Positions 48,901 through 60,332 of a DNA stretch of 64,000 nucleotides are shown in pieces. The notes beneath the pieces were generated by a model, which was not told where the DNA came from, searched no databases, and saw only the letters and a program-made list of their open reading frames with translations. How positions within the stretch are numbered: position 1 is the first letter of the stretch; each line of letters begins with the position of its first letter. The position numbers and the translations under genes are program-made. Source of the stretch: Serinus canaria (lineage: Eukaryota; Chordata; Aves; Passeriformes; Fringillidae); contig NC_066315.1 of NCBI RefSeq assembly GCF_022539315.1, positions 124,407,374 to 124,471,373 of the forward strand. The letters run 5' to 3'.

Positions 48901-51900
48901 TACACTTCCCAGAGTAAGGCAGAAGAGGAGTTTGCTGTTGCATAAACTATTATTGTTTTCTTCCTGAAACTCAAGAAATCACTGGTGCTTTATATTGCCA
49001 GCTCCATACCATCTAATATAAACTATATATAAGCTAAACATAGATGCCTTGATAACTGCCTGTTCACTAATGACTTTCTACTGAAGCAGTTTAATATCAC
49101 CATTCATTTATTTAGGCACTTCTCTTTTTTTTTTCCTACAGCTTTCTTTATCTTATGTTACTGAAGCATTTAAATCTAAGAACTTGTACTCCAGTATGCT
49201 GTAATTGAGTTTAAATGTTAATTTTCCCAATTTCCTGAAGTATATGGTAAAAAGGATTTCATATCTTAGAAATAATGATATTTCTTTTCACTAGAACAAT
49301 AGAAAATTCTCATTTTGTTTCTGTTTCAAGTAACCCTCTTCATTTACATCCCAACATCCCCCATCATTTCTGATGAAATTCCTCAGAAATCCAAACATAA
49401 ATCTACAGAGCAAAAGGTTTCCCTTGCTTGATGCTGTAGAACAGGGGTACCTGATACTGGTCTCAGTTCCTTTTTTGCTTGAAATTTACCTTACCTTCTT
49501 TTTTATTTCCCTAGTTTATTATCAAAATTATTTCTGTCATTTGACACCTTAGAAATACCAAAATAGAAGAATTTCCAGAATTACAAAGTCTATTTCTTTA
49601 CTGCTTTTATAACACTCTTAGCCATTTAATAAAGCTTCTAAAATCAATATGTCTGCTGCTCAAGGAGTTTTGATTTATCCAGGATTCCAGATTAAACTTC
49701 CCTTATGCATGTATACTGTCTTTTATACTGTCTTTTGGAGTTGCTCCTGTTTACAGCGAGTTTCCACTTCACAGAAGAGAAAAATATCTGCAGGAGCTTA
49801 AGAGAGCTTCTTAGTCCAATGAATTTGTCACAAACCCCACAGATTTTACTCAGAGGGCTCTGCCTTTCATAAACTTAATTACTCTCTCCACCTGTTGTGA
49901 GGGGCCAGATGTGCCACTGCTGTTATTTCACCCTTTCTAGGGGACAGAGCACTTCCAAGAATTTCTGTAGCTGCACAGTGAATGTGTTTGTTTTTCATGC
50001 TGCTCACACACAGCAGAAGGCTCCTTTAAATAGGGCTGGCAGAAGTCCATGCTGTCCCTCACTGTGGGAGCAATTAACTCTATTATATAGATAACTAAGC
50101 TCATAGAAATGAGGTATGGGTACCATTACATGCCCCTGCAACATTTGTTTAATTGCTAAAGCACTTGTTTATCCACTGCTTTGTTGGAAGAAAATGTATT
50201 AAACTATAAAACAATGATCTGTCAGGTATAAAGCCTGCAACCTTGAGGGGGTCATTATGGAGCTCAGATCAGAAGAATTTCAGACATTTTCTCATATAAC
50301 AAATGTCTGAAGCCTAAGCTTCATCTTGCTGTTAGCTGTAAGGCAGTTCTATGGACTGTCAGCATGAAGAGAATATTTACATATTTTTATCAGCCAGTAA
50401 TTGGGTTTTTATCATTTGTGTTTTCTGTCTGTTTGTATTACACTATATCATGTTGTTCACAAGGAACTGCAGTGCTGTCACGTTAAGTGGCATTGCTATG
50501 TTACCTCAAAGCATCTGATTTACTTCCTTATTGTTGTTTAGTAGAGCAATGAAATTAATGAATTGTGTTCAAGCTAGTGGCAGCTTTGATGCTTTTTGGC
50601 TGGCAGATATATCAACAAAATTTTATGGTAGATGTGAGTATGCAAATATGTGTAATGCAATGAAGGTTTAACAGATCAGTGCAATACAAAAAAAAAAAAA
50701 GATGCACAGCATATGTTATTCATTATCAAGCTAAAACTAACTAAGAAGAATAAGTGCCATACCCAAATAAAGATGAAAAATGTTCAATACCTTTCTCCTA
50801 TATATTTCTTTGCAAGCTAGCCTTGATTACCACATGTCTGTTCCTGCAGCCTTGCATAGAGGCAGTGAAATCAACACTGAAGGCTGCTGCTTGGGTTTAT
50901 GTAGAAATTCAAATACTTGTGGCCTCTGGTGACCCTTGCATTTCACAACTGCTTCTGGACACAAGCAGGAGAACCTTACAAGGTCCCTTCAAGGTAATGG
51001 CCATTCTTCATCATTTTGCAGAATGAATTTTAACAGCCTTTATGAAGTTTTAACTCAGGATTGAAAACTCTGTACCCTAGATAAGAGCTGTCTCTATCTC
51101 AAACCTTATTAATCTAAAATTATTCATTCCTGGAAAAGGGTACAAGCTCACATCTTAAATTTTGTGTGCAATAACCTACATATGTATTGATAATGAGATA
51201 CACTTCTTCACCTTAAATTTATGCATTTAAGCCCATAATTTTAATTTGTTCAAGGCAAACAATAAATTTGCTGCATTATGATTTTTGATAAACCCTTGTG
51301 AATCCTAAGCTGCTGTAGTCATGCAAAAGTGCCCCTATCATGTGGCAGTTGCACCTGCTTTAGCATAAGCTCTTGTTTATGACTGAAAGTTCTTATTTAG
51401 TAATCTATTTTTCCTTAGTTATCCTCTATTTAGATGCCAAAATTTAAAAAATGGAAGAAATAGCATGTTTTCTATCTCTATGGGCTGCCTAGAGTAATCA
51501 ACGTTCTGTAAGTTCAAGCTTCTGGAAACTAAAACAAGACTTTAAAGTCTAAACAAATTTTCTAAATTGTTATCTTTAATTTAGGAATAATTTATTATGT
51601 GATTTTTTAAAGTAGTGATTGTTTTGGGCAAAGTTATTTCTACTAGAAATCTAAACCTTCCCACATCAGAGGTATTAACTTATTTCAGTCTTATTGAAGC
51701 ATTATATCTGAATCCTGTTAATGCCTGAGGTTTAAGTATAAAGTAACATTTTCATTCTATCTAAAGACAGCTATTTATGCTAGAGAACTTTGGAATGGAA
51801 GAGGTGGTACAGTCACTTATTGAGGAGGGCTAAATATGAGAATATTTTTTTTAAATATGATATGTTCTGCTTTATGATCTCGTCTTTTAAAATAGAATCA

Positions 51901-54900
51901 GAAGACTCTAAACCACTTGTTGAAGCTCCAGCACACTTCTGAAACATCCAAATAATTTTCCATGTTGGTCTGTCACTCAGGTATTGATCCTGGCTGCCTC
52001 TGACACTTTGAATCTAATGAGGTGACAGTCCAAGGTCTTATAGCTGCAGGCTATTTCTTCCAATATGTCATAATTTTCCTGCTTGTTTTTAAAGCTACCT
52101 ATATCTATTTCTCATTTTAGGTCAGATAACCTTGGACTATCAAACTGTATGCTGTTAAAATGAATAGTCCTTTGACTGGTACAGTGACTTTCTCAGAACT
52201 TTCAGCAGTGAAGATATTCCACTTTGTTCAGTGTGACTAACTTTCTTTGTGTATTTCAGTTGTGCAGATATGAGCTTTAAAAATTAATTACAGCTTTTCT
52301 TCAATCCAAAATATAAAAGTCCACATACACAACCTGGTTCTGATTTAATGACCATCTTTTTTCTTCTCAACCCACAATACATTTTTTTTGGAGAACTCTC
52401 CACAAATTGTAATAGTGAGTATTTATAGAAGCTATCAATTTGGTGCTGAAAAATGATCCTAGATATTCCTTACAGCTGTGTATCTCAGAGCAGCTCATTC
52501 AAAGAGCTTTTGGAGGTAAAATGATAACTGGGGAATACTGTTACTTGTACCTGAGGCTTTTCTGGCTCTGTAAAGTTCTTGTTGCACTTTTATAGCAACC
52601 ATACATGCATTGAGCTGAATTTGTTAGCAGAATTCTCTTTCTGCTCCCTGGATCCCACTTGGACTTCATGACTTCTGAGAGCTCTCTGACAAGGGAATTG
52701 GAGGTGCTCTGTCTGCTTTAAAAGCTGACTGAAGTGCTGCAGCTACAGCGAAAACCTCTAGACCTGAAGGCATTGCCTTTCTGCAGAACCAGTGCTTCTC
52801 CATGAGACCATACCTGATCTTTATTATAGGGTCTCCCTTATAAACATACCTTTTTGGTTCTCTGTGAGCAAATTTTCCCTGTGTCACAACACAAACTTCC
52901 ACAAACAGGCTGCTGTGGATATGAGATTCTTTTCCCAGACTGCTCATTGTTTCAATGAAGTAAATCTTTAGGCTCATCTAGAGAAGCTGGGATGTAGTTT
53001 TTAAGTGGGAAAGTGCAATTAAATGAGAAAATACACCTGAATAACAGATTTGGTGTTTTTTATAATAGTGGTATTTTAAGTTATTTTAGGAAATGTCACA
53101 CACTATACCTTTCTGGCTTGTTCTGAAGTAATTGATCAAGTATGACATGAGTGTTGCTCCATAAATCCTGCATGCTTTGGGAGCCACAGAGGGTAGAAGA
53201 AATTAGATATCATCCATAGATATTCGTACAAGATGCTGCTGGTTAATGGCATTTTTACCAATGCTATGCTGGTGGTCATTTTTAACCCTCCCAGGCTATC
53301 CTACCATGATCAATCAAGCCATAACCTGAACACATAATCATTTTGTTCAGGAAAACAAAATTTCATTACTCATCTATTAGTCACAGATTTTTAGGCAGTG
53401 AGCACCTAGGAGGCTGTGGGCAGTAAATTGCTCATACTGTGGTTTGGATGTCAGTAGCACAAATGTCATAGTGTGGTGCAAGACAGCACAGGCCAGCAGG
53501 AGAGCAGAGCCTTTTTCCCAGGGAGGGGATGCTCAGCCTCGCTGCCTGCCAGAATCAGTGTCTGTAGTGCCAGAGCAGTACTTCAGAGCAGGAGGAGGAG
53601 AGTTAGCCCAGGGCATGGCCCTATTTCTACACAGCTGAAAATGCAGTACTTGTTCAGATATCCTTGTGAAGGGCATCATCCATGCTTTGATATGTTTACC
53701 TTTCAAACTGGGTCAGGAGTGACTGATATTTTGTTGTGTATTGACTGGTAGCCTCTATTGATTTCTCTATTTGTGCTTGTGACAACTCATGTTTGCACAT
53801 TTTTAGATCATGGGATCCTGTTCTACTAGAACTGATTGCTTTTTCTGATGTTCAGGTTTTTTCCCTCTAGACTCCAGCACCTTTTCAACCAAGCTATCTT
53901 CTACATGATTGTGTAACTTAAGACATTTTAGGAAGATTTTACCTCTATAATCAGTTCTCAAAGTATTTTCTTAGAACTATAATGTACTACAAAACCAGTA
54001 GTCATGATGATTATCATGAAATACAATATAGGCTGAAGAACAAGCAGCTACGACTGCGGTTCTGCTTGCTGGCTCAAGAGTCTTAACATATTGCATAACT
54101 TACTAAGAGGTCAAAGCCATAATTTCTTCCTCCAAATGAATAGACAGTGGTGAATGTTTGAATTAAGGATTTGCTTTCCAAGTGTGCTAAGAAAGCAATT
54201 CTAAATACCTGTAGTTACTGGTGCATTTTCATTTCCTTAGAATAATTTTAAAAATCCTACTTTTCCCATGAAAAATGCTGAGAAACAAACAAATGTCCTT
54301 ATTGACCTCTCTTAAGTCTTTGACTGGACCTTGCTGTACTCATTTAGTGAGGGAAAAGCAACCTTGAAAATGTTAAAGTCTATTAAACCAGACCAGCATA
54401 ATAAGGTTGTGTGTGAACTACAGAAGACTGAAACCTGCAAACAGTGAGAAGTTAAAATCACTGGTAGAGCAACATTTGCCTCTTGCAAATTTTCAAATAA
54501 AAAATCTAATCTTTTTTAATCTGTATAATCTGCACTATCAGAAGATGGAAAGATATAGTTTCCTAGAACTTAAAAGAAAGTCTGTATATTGTCACAGACC
54601 CTTAATGGAAAATAAAATTAGCAAACTATTTGGCTAGAATAAAGAAAATAAATTATCAATTGAAATTACTAATTTCCTTATAATTTAATGTTTTATATTT
54701 AAAAAGAAACATCTTCCTCTTCATCAAACATAGTTTAAGAAATCTATTACTAGAAAGTATTTATAGGAAATATTTTCTTAATTCATGGGTCCAAGCCTTT
54801 TTGGGGGAAAAAATGAAAAATTAATAAAAAAGTGAACAGCCAGATGTCTGACTGTGATGAGAGAGAGGATAAATTTCAGTATAAATCTGTCTTGTATGCC

Positions 54901-55720
54901 TGCTGTATAATGTCTGGATCATAGATGGATCATAGATGTAAGGAATTAATTATTTTTTGCAGGCCTTTTGCACTTTTATCTTCTGCTCTTAAACTAAACA
55001 AAAATTACTGTGGAATACAAGTCTGACCTTAAAATATTTTCATAAAATTGTGTAGTCTTATCCATGCAACAATTTAATCATATAATTATATATGTTCTAT
55101 ATGTATTCATCTAAAGAAATAAAAAAACTTGACTACTCTCAGCATTGTTCTGCAGTAGAGAGAAACCAATGCAATAAAATGGTATTAACAAATGACTTAA
55201 TTTCACAGAGTGAGTATAACTTAGGCCTTAGGCAATTTTGTTTATTTCCCATTTCTAGGATTAGCCAGCTAGAGCAGGAGGACAGAAATTAATATCAAAT
55301 CCCATTCTTACATTTTTATCTTCATTTTATTGATCTTAAATAAGCTCACTATACTAGGAGGATGAATTCTATTAAGCTGAAATAATCAAAAGCTTTAGAA
55401 AGGCATTCTTGGACAAATCTCACATTTTCACTAGTAATTCATAGTCAGCATGGAGGTTACTGAAACAGTCATAAGAAATATGAGCAATACCTGCACAAGT
55501 GGAGGAACAAAAGAAGTCCTTGGTCCTTAAGTGTCATGACATGATGGTATTTATTAGAGAAAATATTTCACTTAATATAAGACAGGGTAAGAAATGCTGT
55601 TATTATTTTTGTATTTTCTCTCCTCAGAAGAGGGTAGAGAGATGAGGAAGGAAATATATAGGGAAAAGATATAAAGGAGTAAGTAAACTCATATAGAGAA
55701 GAAAAAATCCTCTGATATTA
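45906..55720. other. Long non-coding stretch with only minor repeats
   Basis: Nearly 10 kb without a recognised gene, RNA or transposon. Minor items: a tandem ATACTGTCTTTT (49713-49736), a ~13-nt poly(A) near 50688, and a tandem GGATCATAGAT (54916-54937). A GC-richer patch at 53480-53640 and a 103-codon minus-strand frame at 52666-52977 are unremarkable in length. Confidence 0.55.
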
Positions 55721-55778
55721 GGGTCTTGGACAAGATGACTTCCAAAAGTCCCTTCCACATTCGACCATTCTCTGATTT
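55721..55778 (+). mobile_element. Short CR1 LINE 3'-terminal fragment, sense
   Basis: Only the last ~58 bp of a CR1 are recognisable: 'ttggacaagatgacttcc', 'aaaagtcccttccacattcg', 'accattctctgatttt'. This includes the terminal repeat, so the insertion was severely 5'-truncated or its upstream part has decayed beyond recognition. Confidence 0.8.
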
Positions 55779-58129
55779 TTGTTTAGAAGTCAGGGGCAGA
55801 AAAGGAGATCCATAATTTTCATTTCTATAAAACTTCTTTTAAACAGAATTTTTTCTTTATAATATAGGTGTCTGATCAATAAGTGTTTCAGATTAAAGAC
55901 ATGGCACACATTTGAACACATTAAAAGTATTTCTAACTAGTATATTTTCTGAAATGAATCAATTAAATGGAAATATGAGTAGCCCAATATAATGATGGAC
56001 ATTATTTTTTTTCAGAAATATCTGCTATTAGCTATTCTTGGCTACTGGAACAAACAAGCCATTGGTATTATTCAGTAAAGCAATTTTATTTAGATCTTGC
56101 AATATAGGAGCAATGTGAGACCTGGTGTGCATCAGATAAGGTTACTTTTTATATGCATTTAATGTCTTCTCTATCTCCTGACTGTGGTAAGTTATAGCAC
56201 AGAGATGTTAATTCAAAGGCTTTAAAAATGACAATGGAATAAACCAAGTACATTGGGAGAGGGTAGAACCCATAAAGGTACATCCTGCCTAAATTACCAG
56301 CTTTTGTCATGTGTGACAAAGGAGCAAGAAGATATGAAATGAATTAAAATAATCTTGTGGGGATGAGAAGTGCATATACACAGATGTTATTTTTTCTTCT
56401 GAGTCAGAGGACAGTGCAAGCTGATTATTGAGGGGACTTTATGCACATTGTTATAATTTTTAATAAACAGTATTATATGCAGAGGAAGCTAGCAGCTGTC
56501 CTTTTTTCCCTTCTATCCATAAATCTGCCACATCACTGAACCTGACAAAGTGAAACTCTCTAGCTTTCAGTTTGTGCATAACACTGCTGCCAAACTTCAT
56601 AAAGATATTTTATGGCCTGTTGAAGTGCTAAGATGCTAGACTTCATGAAAAATGAAGTCTCTAAAAGGATTGGAGCTATATCACTTGAGGAGCTTAAAAA
56701 ATATCAGTCACAGCTATTAGTGACAACACTGTGGAGAAATCTTACCCTGCTTATATCATAGATCAATTTTAAAATACCCAACACACAGTGTCACTAATGA
56801 TGACCAATTTTCACCCAGACACCAAATTATGGTACCTAAGTCCAGACTGGTTAGGTCATTTAAACTTTGTATGACAAAAAAAGTAGCAACAAAGACTTTT
56901 TCAATGCCTTGGTCTGTGTGAAAGGCAGACTATGAGCTATGGTTATCCATCAGCACAAATTCACCAAAGCAGGTGCTGTGATAGACCTGTGCTTTTGACT
57001 GCTCTCAGACTTTTCTTGGCTTTTCCTTTATAGACAGCAGCTTTGAAGCATGAAGCAATGAGGTGTTTCAGAAATATGTGATCAAAAGCTCAAATTCTCA
57101 AAGGGTGAAATCTTGAATTATCTTCTGAAATTTCCTTGTATGCTATTGCATGAGTATCAGGGCTTTCACAAGGGAAGAGGTAAGAAAGCGCGTTTGGGGA
57201 GGCAGCACTGTGATTCTCCCAGTATATCTTACCTTAAGCACTGTAAAACCTCACTAGTAATATCTTTGTTGCTATTTCATGGTCTCATAAACCCAGGTCC
57301 CATCAGACCAAGTCATCCAGCACTGATTTCCACCCCCTCCATCCCCCAGATATATGTTTCCAATATATAAGGACTGCCAGAATTCCAACTTTGTAGGCAG
57401 TTCATCTAGAGTTTACCTCTTCAGGAACAGAAAAAATAAAAATTGTGTGGGTTGGTTTTGGTTTTTTTTTACTCAAAGTATTTTTTGCTTCAAGTCTAGT
57501 GTGCATAAAAGTCTAATTCTTCCCTTACTTTCCTGTAGGAAAGTAACTCTACTCTACTCTTAGATATGGAATACCCAATCCCAAATTTATCAACCAGCTA
57601 AAACATGTTTTTCCATCTTTCCCTTCATTCTCTAATGTAACTATTTCCAGACAACATGGTTATAGGTTCTTCAGTAATCTGGAAAATACTAATGTGGAGA
57701 TGACAAAAGCTCCTTGATGAGGCCATATGTTGCTGTTTGTCATGGTAATCAGACTGTGAGGCAGTAGCTGCCCCTGAGTCTGTCCAATATAGGGAAAGCT
57801 TCTGGTGCCCTCTCTCAGAATCCTCCCTGGCAGCCCACTCCCACTACCAAAAACTTGCCACCACCAAAAACTTACCAAAAACAAAATATTGATCCAAGAA
57901 ATTATACCTAGAATAAGAGAAAAGCATTTTCAGGAAAAAAAAAAAAAAAAAGTCATAAAATAGTATTTCAGAAACACTCCAGTTTGATTTAGGATGATGG
58001 GTCATTTAAATTTAATGTTTAATGAAGCCATCAAGCTTCTAATTTATACTGAGGTACTAGAAATATCAAAGGCTTTTGAAAGAGAGTTTTATTTCCATCC
58101 CATTTAGATGAGTAGCCGAGTCCAATCTA
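55779..58129. other. AT-rich non-coding stretch
   Basis: No gene seen. A 17-nt poly(A) lies at 57935-57951, and a GGTTGGTTTTGG T/G tract at about 57448-57470. Confidence 0.5.
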
Positions 58130-58186
58130 AAATGTTGACTTGATGATCTGGAGGTCTTTTGCACCTGTAATGATTCTATGATTTGA
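58130..58186 (+). mobile_element. Short CR1 LINE 3'-terminal fragment, sense
   Basis: Shows 'gacttgatgatctggaggtc' followed by the characteristic terminal 'atgattctatgattt'. The part upstream (58090-58129) may be a diverged continuation. Very short and old. Confidence 0.75.
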
Positions 58187-58768
58187 AAATTTTAATTCTT
58201 TGGTTCAGATATGTTAACTTGGTTTACCATCAAAGGTGGAGTTATGGGGCAGACCCTCAGAGTCAATGACCAAAGAGGAGCAAAAAGTGGTGTTATTTTG
58301 CCCACACTTGTGTTTTATCTGACTTAATTTCCAAAGCTATTCCTTCTTTATTTCCTCTTTTGTTTCTAGTTGCCTATGTCAAATATCCATGTAGGAGAGA
58401 ATCTGTCCATTTATTTTTTTCTTTTACCAAAGAGAAATAAAGTTAATCTTCAGCTTCAAGTTTTTGAACAGGCTTGTATGGAACTACATGCAGTTCTTTT
58501 GACTTTTATTTTTCTTCTGTGGGCAAAAGTTCTTGCTTTTACTTGCTCTCCTCCTAGGGCTTAAAACCTATTTTCTTCCTATGTATTAGGCCTTCCTTCT
58601 ATCACACCGGATGTTTGTGTGAGAATCTTTTCTCCATTTCACCCCCCTGCCTTTGTATTTACTCTTTTATCAGGATGTTTGCACTGAAATGTAACGCAAT
58701 TATCCTGCAGTGTTCTATTCACTCATTCCTTAAACATATTTTGGGTGTTATAAATTGTGTTTCAAAAG
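58187..58768. other. AT-rich non-coding stretch
   Basis: No recognised feature. Confidence 0.5.
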
Positions 58769-58950
58769 GAGGAAGGAAGGAAGGAAGGAAGGAAGGAAGG
58801 AAGGAAGGAAGGAAGGAAGGAAGGAAGGAAGGAAGGACGGAAGGAAGGAAGGAAGCGGAAGGAAGGAAGGCAGACGGAAGGAAGGAAGGAAGGAAGGCCG
58901 GAAGGAAGGACGGAAGGACAGGAAGGAAGGAAGGAGGACGGAAGGAGAGA
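58769..58950 (+). repeat. (GGAA)n microsatellite with CpG-bearing variant units
   Basis: The first part (58771-58837) is about 17 perfect GGAA units. The second part is interrupted by C substitutions that create six CpGs (58838, 58856, 58875, 58899, 58911, 58939). The Lys/Gly/Arg-rich open frames across it on the plus strand, and the Ser/Leu/Pro-rich one on the minus strand, are repeat artefacts. GGAA is the ETS-family core, so the array offers many potential ETS sites. It is followed by a short duplication of a GAGAGAAGAA..TTTTTAA phrase (58946-58988). Confidence 0.95.
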
Positions 58951-58988
58951 AGAATAATTTTTAAGAGAGAGAGAAGAAGAATTTTTAA

Positions 58989-59681
58989 TCCTTTCAGGCA
59001 TTTGGTGACTCTGAAGGATTAGGAATACACTTATCTAAAAAGAGGTTTTTATCCATAAAACTCTGATACAGTAATTCACAACTTACCTGGAAATAGCTAA
59101 TTAGCTAATGTTGTAAAGATGATTATCAAACTTCATATACCAATAATTTAATCAACATGACTAATACCCTCTTCCATGACTCTGCTTCTTGAACTTATGC
59201 TGTTGTACTTAACAGCTGTACAGTGTTTTAAGGAAAGTTGAGACAACCACCTGCTTCAAATTTGTCTTCTGATTTCTCAAATTTGCCAAATGCTAGGAAG
59301 CACAAACTAGGCTTCTCTTGACATAAGTCTGAAATCAAGCAACATTTACCGTGACTAAATGGATATTTAATTATTTGTTATAATGATGAGGCATACTGCA
59401 ATATTCAGTATTATGCTCATTATCCAGTATAGAGAGTGATTTGTATTCATTAATATAATTGCTGATTCATATTCCAGTATCTCTATGAGATGGTAATGTA
59501 CAAAGGAAACAATAAAAGACATATTTAGAAGAGGTTAGGTGAGAAATAAAAATTATTTGAGGGAAGGTAGCATGAATTTTAAAATTTGTTTTAGCTGTTT
59601 GAGACAGCTGCTGAATTACATGTGCTAAATTAAAAGGACTTTTCATTTAGTAGAAATGGAGACAGTTCTTATGAAGACTAT
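58989..59681. other. AT-rich non-coding stretch
   Basis: No feature recognised. It ends directly at the LTR insertion. Confidence 0.5.
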
Positions 59682-60024
59682 TATCCTGGTTTCAGCTGGG
59701 AGAATGTCAATTTTCTTTTTAGTAGCTGGTACAATGCTGTGTTTTGAATTTAGTATTAGAACACACTGATGTTTAAGGTTTTGCTGAGCAGTGTTTACTC
59801 TAAATCTAAGATGTTTCAGTTTCCTGTGCTCTGCCAGTGAACAAGAAGCTGGGAGGGATCACGGCCAGGACAGCTGAGCTGAACTAACTAAAGACTTGCA
59901 TACCATAGAATATTCAGTAAATACACTGCTGGAAATTGTCCAGGAAGGGCCAATCATTGTGTGGGGATTGTCTTGGCATCAGTCATCTCTCTCTCTTATT
60001 CATTACTACCACTGCTGTTATTAC

Positions 60025-60069
<45 letters not shown>

Positions 60070-60332
60070 CATCATCATCATCATCATCATCATCGTCATC
60101 ATCGTCATCATCGTCATCATTGTCATCACCATTATCTTCATCATTATCATCATCATTAATATTAATAATATTATTAGTATGTTCTACTTTGTTTCAATTA
60201 TTAAACTTTTCTTATCTCAGCACACGAGCCTTTCCTTTTTCCCTGATTGGCCTCCCCATATCAGTGCAGCAGGAGGTCAGTGAGTGAGCATCTGTGTCAT
60301 CCTTACTTGTTTTCTGGAGTTAAACTACACCA
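59682..60332 (+). mobile_element. Old solitary LTR of an avian endogenous retrovirus
   Basis: The block follows, in order, the landmarks of a widespread bird ERV LTR: start 'tatcctggtttcagctggg', 'tagtagctggtacaatgctg', 'aacacactgatgttt', 'tgctctgccagtgaacaag', 'ccaggacagctgagc', an ATT-rich middle, a poly(A) signal ATTAAA (60200-60205) followed by 'cttatctcagcacacgagcc', and the end 'gagttaaactacacca'. The TATA-box region expected near 59915-59925 is substituted. No internal retroviral genes flank it on either side, so it is a solo LTR left by recombination. Candidate 5-bp target duplications are ACTAT (59677-59681) and ATTAT (60333-60337), one mismatch. Family name not assigned from memory. 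Confidence 0.85.
60018..60178 (+). repeat. Compound (ATT)n-(ATC)n microsatellite inside the LTR
   Basis: Fourteen ATT units (60026-60067) run directly into nine ATC units (60068-60094), then three copies of a 9-bp unit GTCATCATC (60095-60121, last with one change), then degenerate ATT/ATC. All three frames are open here, giving long Ile, Tyr/His and Leu/Ser runs that are not proteins. This position is the ATT-rich segment normally present in this LTR type, so it likely seeded the expansion. Confidence 0.95.

Noticed and set aside
50638..50650. ATGCAAAT octamer as a POU-factor site
   Set aside because: An isolated 8-mer occurs several times by chance in AT-rich DNA of this length.
52666..52977. 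103-codon minus-strand frame
   Set aside because: Several frames of this length are expected by chance; no family recognised and no exon signals.
58615..59022. 135-codon plus-strand frame rich in Lys, Gly, Arg and Glu
   Set aside because: It runs through the GGAA microsatellite; all three plus frames and one minus frame stay open there for the same compositional reason.
59896..60287. Three overlapping frames of 87-115 codons with Tyr/His, Ile and Leu/Ser runs
   Set aside because: They are translations of the ATT/ATC microsatellite inside the LTR.
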